Shown piece by piece: positions 16,401 to 24,074 of a DNA stretch of 64,000 bases. Within the stretch, counting starts at the first letter, position 1; each line of letters starts with the position of its first letter. The position numbers and the translations under genes are program-made. Source of the DNA: a virus; the IMG/VR virus record IMGVR_UViG_3300027782_005743, positions 1-64,000 of that record; one strand, 5' to 3'. Under the pieces are notes generated by a model that was not told the origin of the DNA, made no database searches, and was given only the letters and a program-made list of their open reading frames with translations.

Positions 16401-16438
16401 AAATGCTCAAAGTGCAAACTTTGAGCATTTGTTTTTTG
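16401..16438 (+). terminator. Rho-independent terminator
   Basis: ATGCTCAAAG (16403-16412) pairs with CTTTGAGCAT (16419-16428), ten pairs, followed by a T run. The T run leads into the next late box. Confidence 0.88.
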
Positions 16439-16439
16439 T

Positions 16440-16447
16440 ATAAATAA
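16440..16447 (+). promoter_or_regulatory. Late promoter box
   Basis: TATAAATAA starting at 16439, directly after the terminator and 23 nt before the ATG at 16471. Confidence 0.6.
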
Positions 16448-16470
16448 CAAAAAATATCCTAGGCTTAATT

Positions 16471-16755
16471 ATGTCAGAAAATACAAACCCAATTACTGGA
16501 TTTGCAGATGTATTTCTTAGTAAATTAAAAGAACAATCATTTGTAATCATTCTTATGCTTGGTGTGATTTATTACCAACACCGGTTAATGGAAGAACGTG
16601 TTGCATTTTGGCAAAAGCAATACGAAGAGAAAGAATTGTATATTAAAGAAACTGCAGAGAATGATAAAGCAATTCTATTAGAAAGAATTAAGTATTTACA
16701 AGATCAACGTGATAAGTACGTAGATGAAGCACTTAATGAGGCAAGAACAAAATAG
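16471..16755 (+). CDS. Membrane protein with coiled coil (holin or inner-spanin candidate)
   Basis: 94 residues. One hydrophobic helix at about 23-40 (QSFVIILMLGVIYYQH) is followed by a long charged coiled coil to the end. The topology suits an inner spanin or small holin-like protein. It sits between a lipoprotein gene and another single-helix coiled-coil gene. Assignment to lysis is by topology and context. Confidence 0.5.
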   Translation: MSENTNPITGFADVFLSKLKEQSFVIILMLGVIYYQHRLMEERVAFWQKQYEEKELYIKETAENDKAILLERIKYLQDQRDKYVDEALNEARTK

Positions 16756-16772
16756 AAAAAAATATTATAAAA

Positions 16773-17030
16773 ATGAACGAAACATCAATAGTTGGTATAG
16801 TTTTAGCATTAATTGGTATTCTTAAAGGTAAAGATATTTGGGAATTCTTTAAGCACCGAGCGGATGTTAAAAGTAAATCAACTGATAAAGTTATTGAAGT
16901 ATATGAAAAGCAATTAAATAATTGCGAAACCAAGGTTCAGAATCTTGAAAGTAAAAATGAATTACTATCTAAAAGGTTTGAAGCTAAGTTAAAGAGTAGA
17001 GGAGCCAAAAAAACTGAAACTAAATCTTAG
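16773..17030 (+). CDS. Small membrane-anchored coiled-coil protein
   Basis: 85 residues. A short hydrophobic N-terminal helix (about 5-19, IVGIVLALIGILKG) is followed by a Lys/Glu-rich coiled coil. Its layout mirrors the upstream protein, suggesting that they act together in the envelope. No family recognised. Confidence 0.5.
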   Translation: MNETSIVGIVLALIGILKGKDIWEFFKHRADVKSKSTDKVIEVYEKQLNNCETKVQNLESKNELLSKRFEAKLKSRGAKKTETKS

Positions 17031-17083
17031 TTTAGTAGAACCAAATTTTAGAAATTGAGTATTATAATATAAAATAAAATTCA

Positions 17084-17329
17084 ATGGATCAAAATGTCAG
17101 AGTGGGCCTTGAAAACTCAAGCCCAATTATTTGCGAGTCGTGCGGTGGAGACACTTTTACTGAAGCAACCTATTTACGAAAAATTTCAAAATTATTAACT
17201 GGCTCACCGGAAGATATGATCGTACCGGTTCCAACCTTTATATGTACCAAATGCGGTCATGTGAATATTCAATTTCAGGTAAAAGATGCCAAGCCTCAGC
17301 CTACCGATACTCCCAAAATAATTTCATAA
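17084..17329 (+). CDS. Small zinc-ribbon protein
   Basis: 81 residues. CESCGG (about 18-23) and CTKCGH (about 53-58) make two CxxC knuckles about 35 residues apart, as in a zinc ribbon. Partner unknown. Its stop is two bases before the phosphoesterase start at 17331. Confidence 0.65.
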   Translation: MDQNVRVGLENSSPIICESCGGDTFTEATYLRKISKLLTGSPEDMIVPVPTFICTKCGHVNIQFQVKDAKPQPTDTPKIIS

Positions 17330-17330
17330 C

Positions 17331-18017
17331 ATGGAGATAACATTTATATCAGATACTCATTGGCTTGTTTCAGATGCCAGTGATCGAGCTGAATTAACTG
17401 AGCTTTTACCTGGTGGCCCAATCTTGGTACATGCAGGAGACGTAAGCGGTAGAGGTACTGAAAGAGAGATCCGGATTTTCTTGGACTGGTTTCATAAGCT
17501 ACCATACATGCATAAGATTTTAATCTCAGGTAATCATGACTTCTTTTTTGAAGTTGCAAAACCTGAAGAGGTTCAAGCATTACTTGCTGAATATCCTGGA
17601 ATTACCTACTTAAATGATAGTGGAGTTACAATTGAAGGTATAAAATTTTGGGGTAGCCCAATAACACCCGAGTTTCATAATTGGGCATTTAACCGTTTTG
17701 CAAATGAAATTGGTGCCCATTGGGATCTTATACCTGAAGACACCGATGTCTTAATAACACACGGTCCTCCTTATGGAGTACTCGATAAAACAATAAGAGA
17801 AGGTTGGAGTGTTGGTTGTAAACACCTATTAAAGAAGGTTGATCAAGTTAAACCGCAAGTTCATGTATTTGGTCATATTCATGAAGCCATGGGCCAAATT
17901 AAAATTGGCAAGACCCAGTTTATTAATGCATCAGTTGTTGATGCCAGATATTCGCTGTACTATGAGAACCCTCCAATTATTAATGTTGAACCAAACGCTA
18001 AATCGTTAGTACAATAA
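17331..18017 (+). CDS. Calcineurin-like metallophosphoesterase
   Basis: 228 residues. Metal-binding motifs occur in order: SDTHW (about 7), HAGDVSG (about 34), SGNHDFF (about 66), ITHGPPYG (about 142) and FGHIHEAMG (about 183). This is the MPPED-like subgroup of small phosphodiesterases. The substrate is unknown; nucleotide cleavage is typical. It precedes the glycosyl cassette. Confidence 0.85.
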   Translation: MEITFISDTHWLVSDASDRAELTELLPGGPILVHAGDVSGRGTEREIRIFLDWFHKLPYMHKILISGNHDFFFEVAKPEEVQALLAEYPGITYLNDSGVTIEGIKFWGSPITPEFHNWAFNRFANEIGAHWDLIPEDTDVLITHGPPYGVLDKTIREGWSVGCKHLLKKVDQVKPQVHVFGHIHEAMGQIKIGKTQFINASVVDARYSLYYENPPIINVEPNAKSLVQ

Positions 18018-18023
18018 TTGTAA

Positions 18024-18977
18024 ATGGCTGACCTAATTATAATTACCGCATTTTGTCCAACTGAAGAACAGGAAAGTGCACTAGACCGGTGTATTGAGTC
18101 AGTGCTAAAATGCGGATTCCATATTGCTTTAATATCACATACTCATATTCCAATTCACATACAAAAAAAATGTAATTATTATGTTTATGATTATTTGAAT
18201 GATGTTTCGGATGAGGTTGATTTGTTAGGCCATGAGTATTTTATATTTGACAATTCAAGAATTCAATCTAGATTTTTTAATAAAACTTTTTATGGATTTG
18301 CAATTTACCGAATGTTTTCAATTGCAAGTCAACTTGCAATAAACTTTGGATATGATAATATACATCATATTGAATATGATTGCGAACTATTAGATAAGTA
18401 TCTTATTCTTGAAAACTCTAAACTGCTTGAAACTTATGACTCGATTATTTATACTGATAGTGGAAATGAAGATGGAATGTTGTTTGGTTCTTTTAAGTCA
18501 TTTAAAGTAAAATCATTACCTGATAAATTTAAAAACTATGATCGTGATTTTATTGAAATAGAAATTAAAAAAGCGCAACCGTCTAGGCTTGAATATTTAA
18601 CAAAAGATCTTTTCATAAATTCAGGAAAGGTTTTATTTGGACCTGAACCGTCAGTCAATCGATTTAAAAGAGGTGCTACTTTCTATAATAGAAATTTACA
18701 TCATACTTTATATTACAGTGAACAGGATCAGAATTTACATTTATTTTATAAATCAGTAACTAATGTAAGTGAACTGATTTGCGTAATCATAAACAACAGT
18801 CAAGTAATAATGATTGAGGTTTTACCTAATACTTGGAGCATACGACATTTGGGCCTGTTCGATGAAATTAATCATGTTAGAATTGATAACTCTGCAAAAA
18901 TCATTTATCAAAAATCATTTGACTCACAAGACAAAGAACTTTTTAAAATTAAATCATATCTACTAGAAGTTAAATGA
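18024..18977 (+). CDS. Glycosyltransferase-like protein (GT-A type)
   Basis: 317 residues. LIIITAFCPTEEQESALDRCIESV is a typical nucleotide-sugar-binding start. YDNIHHIEYDCELL (about 112-125) resembles a DxD-type motif at the end of a strand. The family is not certain. It overlaps the BKACE-like gene by four bases (ATGA) and opens a four-gene cassette likely to build or attach a modified sugar. Confidence 0.6.
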   Translation: MADLIIITAFCPTEEQESALDRCIESVLKCGFHIALISHTHIPIHIQKKCNYYVYDYLNDVSDEVDLLGHEYFIFDNSRIQSRFFNKTFYGFAIYRMFSIASQLAINFGYDNIHHIEYDCELLDKYLILENSKLLETYDSIIYTDSGNEDGMLFGSFKSFKVKSLPDKFKNYDRDFIEIEIKKAQPSRLEYLTKDLFINSGKVLFGPEPSVNRFKRGATFYNRNLHHTLYYSEQDQNLHLFYKSVTNVSELICVIINNSQVIMIEVLPNTWSIRHLGLFDEINHVRIDNSAKIIYQKSFDSQDKELFKIKSYLLEVK

Positions 18978-19801
18978 AAAAAATAATTAATTTTACACCA
19001 ACTGGTACTCAAACAACCAGAACCAATTCATTAGCTCCATTAATACCAAATGAAATAATTGATTCCGTTCATGAAGCAAATGAGATTGGTATATCTATTG
19101 TTCATTTACATGCCAGGGATGAGGTTACATTAGAGAATACATACAAGAAAGAAATATATCAAAAGATTATAGAGGGGATAAAGAAATATTGTCCTGACCT
19201 ACTAATCTGTGTATCTCTTACGGGAAGAAACTTTCCTGAATTAGAGAAAAGATCTGAGGTATTACAGCTATTACCTGACATGGGTTCATTAACAATGTCA
19301 TCATTAAACTTTCCGTCTGGTGCATCAGTTAACCAACCTAATATGATTTTATCATTGATTGATGAGATGGATAAGTATGGGGTACAACCTGAGATAGAAT
19401 GTTTTGACGCAGGTATGTTAAACTATACAAATTACATTATTTCAAAGAACATATTAATGCCACCATATCATATAAACATCATACTAGGAAACATGTACAA
19501 TGGTCAATGTGATTTGGGTACCTTATCAACAATCAAAAACAATCTACCATCAAACTCATTCACCTGTTTGGGTGGAATAGGTTCACAACAACTAAAGAGT
19601 ACAACATACGGGTTATTAGATTTTGATGGTGTTAGAATCGGGTTGGAAGATAATCTATATTACAAAGGTAAGGAAAAAACGACAAACATGATGTTATTAA
19701 AACGTATTCATAGGATAATGAATGAGTTGGACATGAAACACTATACATCAAATGAATTAAAAGAAAAAGGATATGGCAACAAAGTTACTAATATTAGGTA
19801 A
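18974..19801 (+). CDS. BKACE-family (DUF849) beta-keto acid cleavage enzyme
   Basis: 275 residues, full family length. INFTPTGTQTTRTNS at the start is the family signature. VHLHARD gives zinc ligands H44 and H46, IECFDAG is conserved near 141, and VRIGLEDN supplies E225, matching the known Zn site of Kce (H46, H48, E230). The family condenses or cleaves beta-keto acids with acetyl-CoA. It overlaps an acyltransferase gene. I infer that it may make an acyl donor for a sugar, but the substrate cannot be told. Confidence 0.85.
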   Translation: MKKIINFTPTGTQTTRTNSLAPLIPNEIIDSVHEANEIGISIVHLHARDEVTLENTYKKEIYQKIIEGIKKYCPDLLICVSLTGRNFPELEKRSEVLQLLPDMGSLTMSSLNFPSGASVNQPNMILSLIDEMDKYGVQPEIECFDAGMLNYTNYIISKNILMPPYHINIILGNMYNGQCDLGTLSTIKNNLPSNSFTCLGGIGSQQLKSTTYGLLDFDGVRIGLEDNLYYKGKEKTTNMMLLKRIHRIMNELDMKHYTSNELKEKGYGNKVTNIR

Positions 19802-20414
19802 GGGGGATAATATCATAACAATGATATTGGATAACTTATACTCACACAATACAAGACAACCTGAGATTCATATATATAATAATTTGAATCTACCAATCCT
19901 AAACACATTCGAGCACGATAGATTTAATATTGAAGTATTAGATAATATCAATATGGATGATTACGACTTGATTACACTTGGGGTTTATCAACCATCACAT
20001 AAAAGAAAAATTGTGGAGACATTAAATCCTGACATCAATATGTTCATGAATATAATACATGATGGTTTGGATATTTCTTATATGAGTAAACTTGGACGTG
20101 GACTTCTTATTAACTCAAATGTATCAATAGCGGCGCACACAACAATTTGGAACTTTGTGTCGATCAACCGGCATGTATCGATCGGACATCATACAACAAT
20201 AGGTGATTACTGTTCAATCAATCCAGGAGTTAATATTGCAGGTAATGTAACCATAGGTGAGGGAACAACAATTGGTATGGGTGCAAACATATTAAACACG
20301 GTGAAGATAGGAAAGAATTGCATTATCGGTGCTGGTTCAGTTGTGACAAAGGATATTCCTGACAATGTTATAGCATACGGTTCACCTTGCAAAATTATTA
20401 AAGACAATGGCTAA
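19773..20414 (+). CDS. NeuD/PglD-like left-handed beta-helix acyltransferase
   Basis: 213 residues. The N-terminus KLLILGKGDN is the small Rossmann-like domain of NeuD/PglD proteins. From about residue 110 there are hexapeptide repeats (VSIAAHTTIWNFVSINRHVSIG and onward) ending in AGSVVTKDIPDNVIAYGSPCKII. H137-H138 and similar residues can serve as the general base. It transfers an acetyl or other acyl group to a sugar amine or hydroxyl. It overlaps genes on both sides. Confidence 0.85.
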   Translation: MATKLLILGKGDNIITMILDNLYSHNTRQPEIHIYNNLNLPILNTFEHDRFNIEVLDNINMDDYDLITLGVYQPSHKRKIVETLNPDINMFMNIIHDGLDISYMSKLGRGLLINSNVSIAAHTTIWNFVSINRHVSIGHHTTIGDYCSINPGVNIAGNVTIGEGTTIGMGANILNTVKIGKNCIIGAGSVVTKDIPDNVIAYGSPCKIIKDNG

Positions 20415-21036
20415 CGGAGCATATAAGATAACTGAAGATTTTGAAAAATTATTATGTGATTATACTGGAGCTCGATACGCTGTTGCCCTAGATAATCAGT
20501 CAAACGCTTTATTCTTGGCTCTATACTACGAAAATATTAAAGGGCAAGAAATAACAATACCGTCAAGAACTTATCCATCGGTACCATGTGAGATAATACA
20601 TGCAGGCGGCACCGTTAAGTTTGAACCAACAGGCAAGAAAACATTAACTGGAGCGTATCAACTAAAACCAACTAAGATATGGGACAGTGCACTAAGGTTT
20701 ACAGCAGACATGTTTATTCCAAATACACATATGTGCATATCTTTTACTGGACCATATAAACATCTTAAATTATCAAAGGGCGGCGCAATATTAACAGATG
20801 ATGAGGCGGCATATGCTTGGTTTAAAAGAGCTAGGTATAGCGGGCGAAGAGAGTGTTCATATCATGAAGATGACTTAGATATGTTGGGATGGAATTTTTA
20901 TATGATACCTGAACTAGCGACCAGAGGCGTATTATTAATGAATCAGTTTTATAATTATAATGGCAGTAAAAAGGCAAACCCTGATATTGAGCTTCCCTAT
21001 CCAGATCTTTCAAAGTTCCCAATATATCAAAAGTAA
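20407..21036 (+). CDS. Short DegT/DnrJ/StrS aminotransferase-like protein
   Basis: 209 residues against about 370-400 for the family. YTGARYAVALDNQSNALFLAL (about 19-39) is the cofactor-binding entry, WDSA has the Asp that contacts the pyridine ring, and GPYKHLKLSKGGAI puts the PLP lysine at K118. The C-terminal small domain is missing: the reading frame ends cleanly after PYPDLSKFPIYQ. It could be a truncated relative, a reduced enzyme or a decayed copy. Overlaps the acyltransferase by eight bases. Confidence 0.72.
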   Translation: MANGAYKITEDFEKLLCDYTGARYAVALDNQSNALFLALYYENIKGQEITIPSRTYPSVPCEIIHAGGTVKFEPTGKKTLTGAYQLKPTKIWDSALRFTADMFIPNTHMCISFTGPYKHLKLSKGGAILTDDEAAYAWFKRARYSGRRECSYHEDDLDMLGWNFYMIPELATRGVLLMNQFYNYNGSKKANPDIELPYPDLSKFPIYQK

Positions 21037-21055
21037 ATTGTTTTATCTTAATAAA

Positions 21056-21084
21056 AACAATTTTAAAATTGTTAGTATAATAAT
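21056..21084 (+). promoter_or_regulatory. Perfect palindrome next to a TATAAT element
   Basis: An 18-bp perfect palindrome (21056-21073) directly abuts AGTATAATAAT (21074-21084), seven bases before the ATG at 21091. It could be an operator or a short terminator fused to the next promoter. Confidence 0.5.
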
Positions 21085-21090
21085 ATAGAG

Positions 21091-21312
21091 ATGGATCAAT
21101 TAGAAAACAAAAGAACCTATTCATTTAAACTTGGTGGGTTATATCCAATCCTTGCCTTTTGTACTGCAATGATAGGTTACACAATTCATACCAGTATATT
21201 TTGGAGTATAATGGATTTCTTTTTTGCTCCATTTGCTTGGATGAAATGGTTAATCATGCATCAAGTAAATATTACAATCATTAAGGAAACGTTTTCCTTT
21301 TTTATACAATAG
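21091..21312 (+). CDS. Small membrane protein
   Basis: 73 residues with two hydrophobic stretches at about 14-33 and 38-57, the second rich in Phe and Trp (WSIMDFFFAPFAWMKWLI). Similar small aromatic membrane proteins are common in T4-like phages; function unknown. A palindrome-linked promoter precedes it and tRNA-Ser follows 12 bases after its stop. Confidence 0.6.
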   Translation: MDQLENKRTYSFKLGGLYPILAFCTAMIGYTIHTSIFWSIMDFFFAPFAWMKWLIMHQVNITIIKETFSFFIQ

Positions 21313-21324
21313 TTCTTTACACAT

Positions 21325-21412
21325 GGAGAAATGGCAGAGCGGTCGATTGCGGCAGTCTTGAAAACTGTTGTACCGAAAGGTACCTGGGGTTCGAATCCCT
21401 ATTTCTCCGCCA
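21325..21412 (+). tRNA. tRNA-Ser (TGA)
   Basis: Acceptor GGAGAAA/TTTCTCC (21325-21331, 21402-21408), D-arm, anticodon stem GCAGT/ACTGT with loop CTTGAAA (anticodon TGA at 21359-21361), a long variable arm (TACCGAAAGGTA) and T-loop TTCGAAT. G plus CCA are encoded at 21409-21412. All arms are canonical for a class II tRNA. Confidence 0.95.
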
Positions 21413-21426
21413 ATTTAATTAACAAA

Positions 21427-21687
21427 ATGAAGAAAGGTTCCCAAATTCGTGCTGAAATACTTGATAAGGACTTACGTAACTTGGCTGCAGAATTCGCAGA
21501 GAAATTAGAAACTGATCCATACCAGCCTGGCGTGGTCCACCCACAAATATACCCAGACGATTTACAAGAAGTAGTTGAAGACCTTTTCTATATTAGGGGT
21601 TATTCTGAGGCAACCATTAAAATATTTAGAAATAAGGACGGGGTTTCAATTAGGGTTGAAGTATTAGACCGAGCTGGGAATAAATAA
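21427..21687 (+). CDS. Small hypothetical protein after tRNA-Ser
   Basis: 86 residues from the ATG at 21427; an upstream in-frame ATG lies inside the tRNA and is rejected. Charged, helical first half and strand-like end (SIRVEVLDRAGNK). No family recognised. Its stop overlaps the late box of the next gene. Confidence 0.6.
   Translation: MKKGSQIRAEILDKDLRNLAAEFAEKLETDPYQPGVVHPQIYPDDLQEVVEDLFYIRGYSEATIKIFRNKDGVSIRVEVLDRAGNK
21680..21687 (+). promoter_or_regulatory. Late promoter box
   Basis: ATAAATAA overlapping the upstream stop codon, 19 nt before the GTG start at 21707. Confidence 0.5.
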
Positions 21688-21706
21688 CTAAAAGTTATTA
21701 CCCTAA

Positions 21707-22261
21707 GTGAAAGCTAAGAAATTCAAACAGTTTGTAACTGAAGCAATTAAGCACAGATCTGCTAGTATTAGTGTTGACGTAGAAGAGTGCGTATTTGTTA
21801 TTAATGATACCATTTATTTTATGACACTTACCCTTGATGCAACAGTTGACCATGAACCAGCAGATTCGTCAGTTGGGCTATCTGCTTCAACTTATGTAGA
21901 CGAATGGTGGGTAGCTAATATTCCCTTTTGTGAAAAATTCACAGATCCAGAAATTAACCAACAGGTATTTGCTGAAATCTCTAATATTATAAATGATACT
22001 ACTAGCCTTCGTGAATTAGACTTAGTTTCTGACTCGGTTGAAAAAGCAGTAAGTGACTATCTTTGGAAGGCATTAAACTTGTATCCAATGGAAGAGGTAC
22101 AGGCAACTGAATTATCTCAAGTAACCTCAATCCTAGCTAAACAAATTGATGACTCTAGTTATAAGAATTTGATATATCAAGATTTAACTGGAAACTTTGA
22201 CGAGCGAGCTACTAGGGAATTAGATAATGAAGTTGAACATTATGATAATGGTAGATGGTAA
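21707..22261 (+). CDS. Tagged late protein, GTG start
   Basis: 184 residues. The tag MKAKKFKQFVTEA ends in V-T-E before Ala, like T4 internal proteins; the alignment of the tag fixes the GTG at 21707 as start. The mature part has strand-rich (SISVDVEECVFVINDTIYFMTLTL) and helical acidic segments, with no enzyme motif seen. Inferred capsid cargo. Confidence 0.62.
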   Translation: MKAKKFKQFVTEAIKHRSASISVDVEECVFVINDTIYFMTLTLDATVDHEPADSSVGLSASTYVDEWWVANIPFCEKFTDPEINQQVFAEISNIINDTTSLRELDLVSDSVEKAVSDYLWKALNLYPMEEVQATELSQVTSILAKQIDDSSYKNLIYQDLTGNFDERATRELDNEVEHYDNGRW

Positions 22262-22307
22262 TGAAAGTGATGATTATCATTATGATCGTTAGTAGAAACT
22301 ATGCCTA

Positions 22308-22316
22308 TATAAATAA
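22308..22316 (+). promoter_or_regulatory. Late promoter box (TATAAATAA)
   Basis: Perfect T4-type box, 21 nt before the ATG at 22338. Confidence 0.6.
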
Positions 22317-22337
22317 CCTAAAATAGTTAAAACACTT

Positions 22338-22886
22338 ATGCAAATGCTGAAATTTACACAATTTATAAATGAAGCTAATTTAACAGATAAGACTCTTACT
22401 GTTAAATTAGCCAGAATCCATGAAATTAAAAAACGCCTTAAAGAGCTAACTGCTGAAACCAAGTCAATTGAAGGTGAGTTAAAAGACTTTGATGCTAGTA
22501 TTAAACCAGTATTTGATGCAATGAAAACCTTAAATGATAAGTTAGCCTTAACTGAGGAATATGTAATTAAGATTACCAAATATGGTGGAGAAGGTAGTGC
22601 AGTTTCTTATGGTAAAGCCGTTGAACAAGCTCTTACTCAAGTTGATGAAGCTGCTCAAGCAATTATTAACGAATGTGTTAGAGTAAATACTGCAGTAACT
22701 AGTGTAAAACACTCTTATGAAATTCAAAAAGTTAACGAATCTAAATTATCTGATAAAGTAAAGGCAGTAGTTGCTAAATTATCTAATAAAATAAAGTCAG
22801 CAGTTGCAAATTTTAAATCAATATTTGCAACTAAGACAGCTAAGATCGATCAAGCTAACCAAAAATTAGCAGATATTTTAAAGTAA
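22338..22886 (+). CDS. Tagged coiled-coil late protein
   Basis: 182 residues. The tag MQMLKFTQFINEA aligns residue for residue with MKLLKFTQFVNE at 24578, so I keep the first ATG. The rest is almost wholly Lys/Glu/Ala helical heptads, probably a long coiled coil, as in prohead core or internal proteins. Inferred head-packaged. Confidence 0.65.
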   Translation: MQMLKFTQFINEANLTDKTLTVKLARIHEIKKRLKELTAETKSIEGELKDFDASIKPVFDAMKTLNDKLALTEEYVIKITKYGGEGSAVSYGKAVEQALTQVDEAAQAIINECVRVNTAVTSVKHSYEIQKVNESKLSDKVKAVVAKLSNKIKSAVANFKSIFATKTAKIDQANQKLADILK

Positions 22887-22995
22887 TTAAAATTTTAGCA
22901 AGAAATAATGATCTAAGCAATGAAGCCGGTCTTACTTATTTTTATGGATCTAAAGACTAATTAAAACCTTTTTTTAAAAGGTTAATATAATAACC

Positions 22996-23038
22996 TAAGA
23001 AAACCTTGAACCTAAAAAATTCAAGGTTTTTTGGTATA
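22996..23038 (+). repeat. 43-bp direct repeat, left copy (terminator plus promoter)
   Basis: Identical over 43 bp to 24075-24117. Each copy contains a CCTTGAA/TTCAAGG hairpin, a T run and GGTATA. The two copies bracket tRNA-Met, a homing endonuclease gene and tRNA-Asp. Confidence 0.9.
23002..23032 (+). terminator. Rho-independent terminator
   Basis: AACCTTGAA (23002-23010) pairs with TTCAAGGTT (23020-23028), with six T from 23027. It ends transcription before the tRNA cassette. Confidence 0.85.
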
Positions 23039-23043
23039 TTAAT
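23033..23043 (+). promoter_or_regulatory. GGTATATTAAT promoter-like element for tRNA-Met
   Basis: TATATT hexamer 12 bases before the tRNA-Met 5' end, fused to the T run of the preceding terminator. Confidence 0.5.
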
Positions 23044-23054
23044 AATATAAACAT

Positions 23055-23126
23055 AGCGGGTTAGAGCAGTGGTAGCTCGCGAGCCTCATAAGCTCGAGGT
23101 CGGGGGTTCAAATCCCTCACCCGCAA
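23055..23126 (+). tRNA. tRNA-Met (CAT), with initiator-like features
   Basis: The D-stem GAGC/GCTC, anticodon stem CGAGC/GCTCG with loop CTCATAA (CAT at 23087-23089) and a T-arm with loop TTCAAAT are all canonical. The acceptor AGCGGGT/ACCCGCA leaves an unpaired first position (A1-A72), and the D-stem has A11-T24; both are hallmarks of initiator tRNA. The three G-C pairs of initiator anticodon stems are absent, so elongator use remains possible. Confidence 0.9.
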
Positions 23127-23154
23127 CCGTGACTATTTTGGCATTTGTACTTAG

Positions 23155-23162
23155 ATAAATAA
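23155..23162 (+). promoter_or_regulatory. Late promoter box
   Basis: ATAAATAA 20 nt before the endonuclease ATG at 23183. Confidence 0.5.
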
Positions 23163-23182
23163 ATTAAAAGTATAAATCTAAA

Positions 23183-23815
23183 ATGTCAAAACAGCATAAG
23201 TACAACTACATTTATAAGACAACTTGTAGTATGACTGGCAAATACTATATAGGAATGCACTCAACGTTCAACTTAGAAGATGGGTACATCGGAAGCGGAA
23301 GAAGATTATGGTTGTCTATTAATAAACATGGTAAGGAAAATCATTCTATCCAAATTTTAGAATGGTTACCTGATCGAAGTTCTTTGAAATTAAGAGAGCG
23401 AGAATTAGTTAATGAGGAATTATTAAATGATTCAATGTGCATGAATTTGCAACTAGGAGGCGGCGGAGGATTTACCGGAGGTGAGCATGCTCAAAAATTC
23501 CATAAAGCCGGTAGGCTTGCTACAAATAAGGTCCTTCATGATAGACTTCAGAATGATGTTGATTATCGAAAAAGATTTTGTGAGTCAGTTAGCAACTCGA
23601 AGAAAGGAAATCAATTTTGGCTAAATAAAAAACACACTAAAGAGACTAAGCTGAAAATTGGAGAAGCTAATTCAATAAAACAATTGGGAATTGCTAATTC
23701 TCAATACGGAACATGTTGGATAACTGACGGTTTCGAAAACAAAAAAATAAAGAAAACCGAAGATCTTCCACAAGGTTGGTCTTACGGTAGAAAGACCCGG
23801 ATCCATGCAAGTTGA
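23183..23815 (+). CDS. GIY-YIG homing endonuclease (Seg-like)
   Basis: 210 residues. YIYKTTCSMTGKYYIGMHST (about 10-29) is the GIY-YIG core, with DGYIGSGRRL next and a conserved Glu in the LRERELVNEELL helix (about 74). The middle and C-terminal part hold DNA-binding repeats of the NUMOD3 kind (KKGNQFWLNKKHTKETKLKIGEA). Free-standing between two tRNA genes, it resembles T4 Seg endonucleases, which spread by cutting related genomes lacking them. Confidence 0.88.
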   Translation: MSKQHKYNYIYKTTCSMTGKYYIGMHSTFNLEDGYIGSGRRLWLSINKHGKENHSIQILEWLPDRSSLKLRERELVNEELLNDSMCMNLQLGGGGGFTGGEHAQKFHKAGRLATNKVLHDRLQNDVDYRKRFCESVSNSKKGNQFWLNKKHTKETKLKIGEANSIKQLGIANSQYGTCWITDGFENKKIKKTEDLPQGWSYGRKTRIHAS

Positions 23816-23907
23816 GCGCAACCCAAATTGCTCTTCAGGTAGATTTGTATGGATTAAACACCCCGTCACGGTATGCTCTAAGTGGCAGGAGTGAACTGAA
23901 GAGAAAC
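23816..23907 (+). other. Spacer with an 8-bp inverted repeat 73 nt across
   Basis: CTCTTCAG (23831-23838) pairs with CTGAAGAG (23896-23903). The span equals a tRNA length, but no T-arm or anticodon arm can be drawn on either strand. It may be a processing stem for the tRNA-Asp precursor. Confidence 0.4.
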
Positions 23908-23981
23908 GGACTGGTAGTTCAGCTGGTTAGAATGCCGCCCTGTCACGGCGGAGGTCACGGGTTCGAGTCCCGTCCAGTCCG
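23908..23981 (+). tRNA. tRNA-Asp (GTC)
   Basis: Acceptor GGACTGG/CCAGTCC, D-arm TAGTTCAGCTGGTTAGAAT, anticodon stem CCGCC/GGCGG with loop CTGTCAC (GTC at 23942-23944), T-loop TTCGAGT and G discriminator. No CCA encoded. Fully canonical. Confidence 0.95.
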
Positions 23982-24074
23982 CACATCATATTAGGGTCGA
24001 GCCGTATTGTGCCATGATATGAAATAGACTTGAGAGGATTAGAGACGGCCGTGACTACCTCAAGTCAAATTATT
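23982..24074 (+). other. Structured spacer after tRNA-Asp
   Basis: ACTTGAG (24028-24034) pairs with CTCAAGT (24059-24065) and encloses the palindrome ACGGCCGT. The stem lies just before a terminator, so this may be a small RNA or a 3' trailer. No gene seen. Confidence 0.4.

Noticed and set aside
20407-21036. DegT-like gene as a frameshifted pseudogene
   Set aside because: The frame is clean with overlapping start and a tidy stop, and no remainder of the C-terminal domain was seen downstream; called short rather than broken.
21331-21426. Upstream extension of the gene at 21427
   Set aside because: The extension lies within tRNA-Ser.
23831-23903. 73-nt span closed by CTCTTCAG/CTGAAGAG, considered as a tRNA
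   Set aside because: No T-loop or anticodon arm on either strand; kept only as an inverted repeat.
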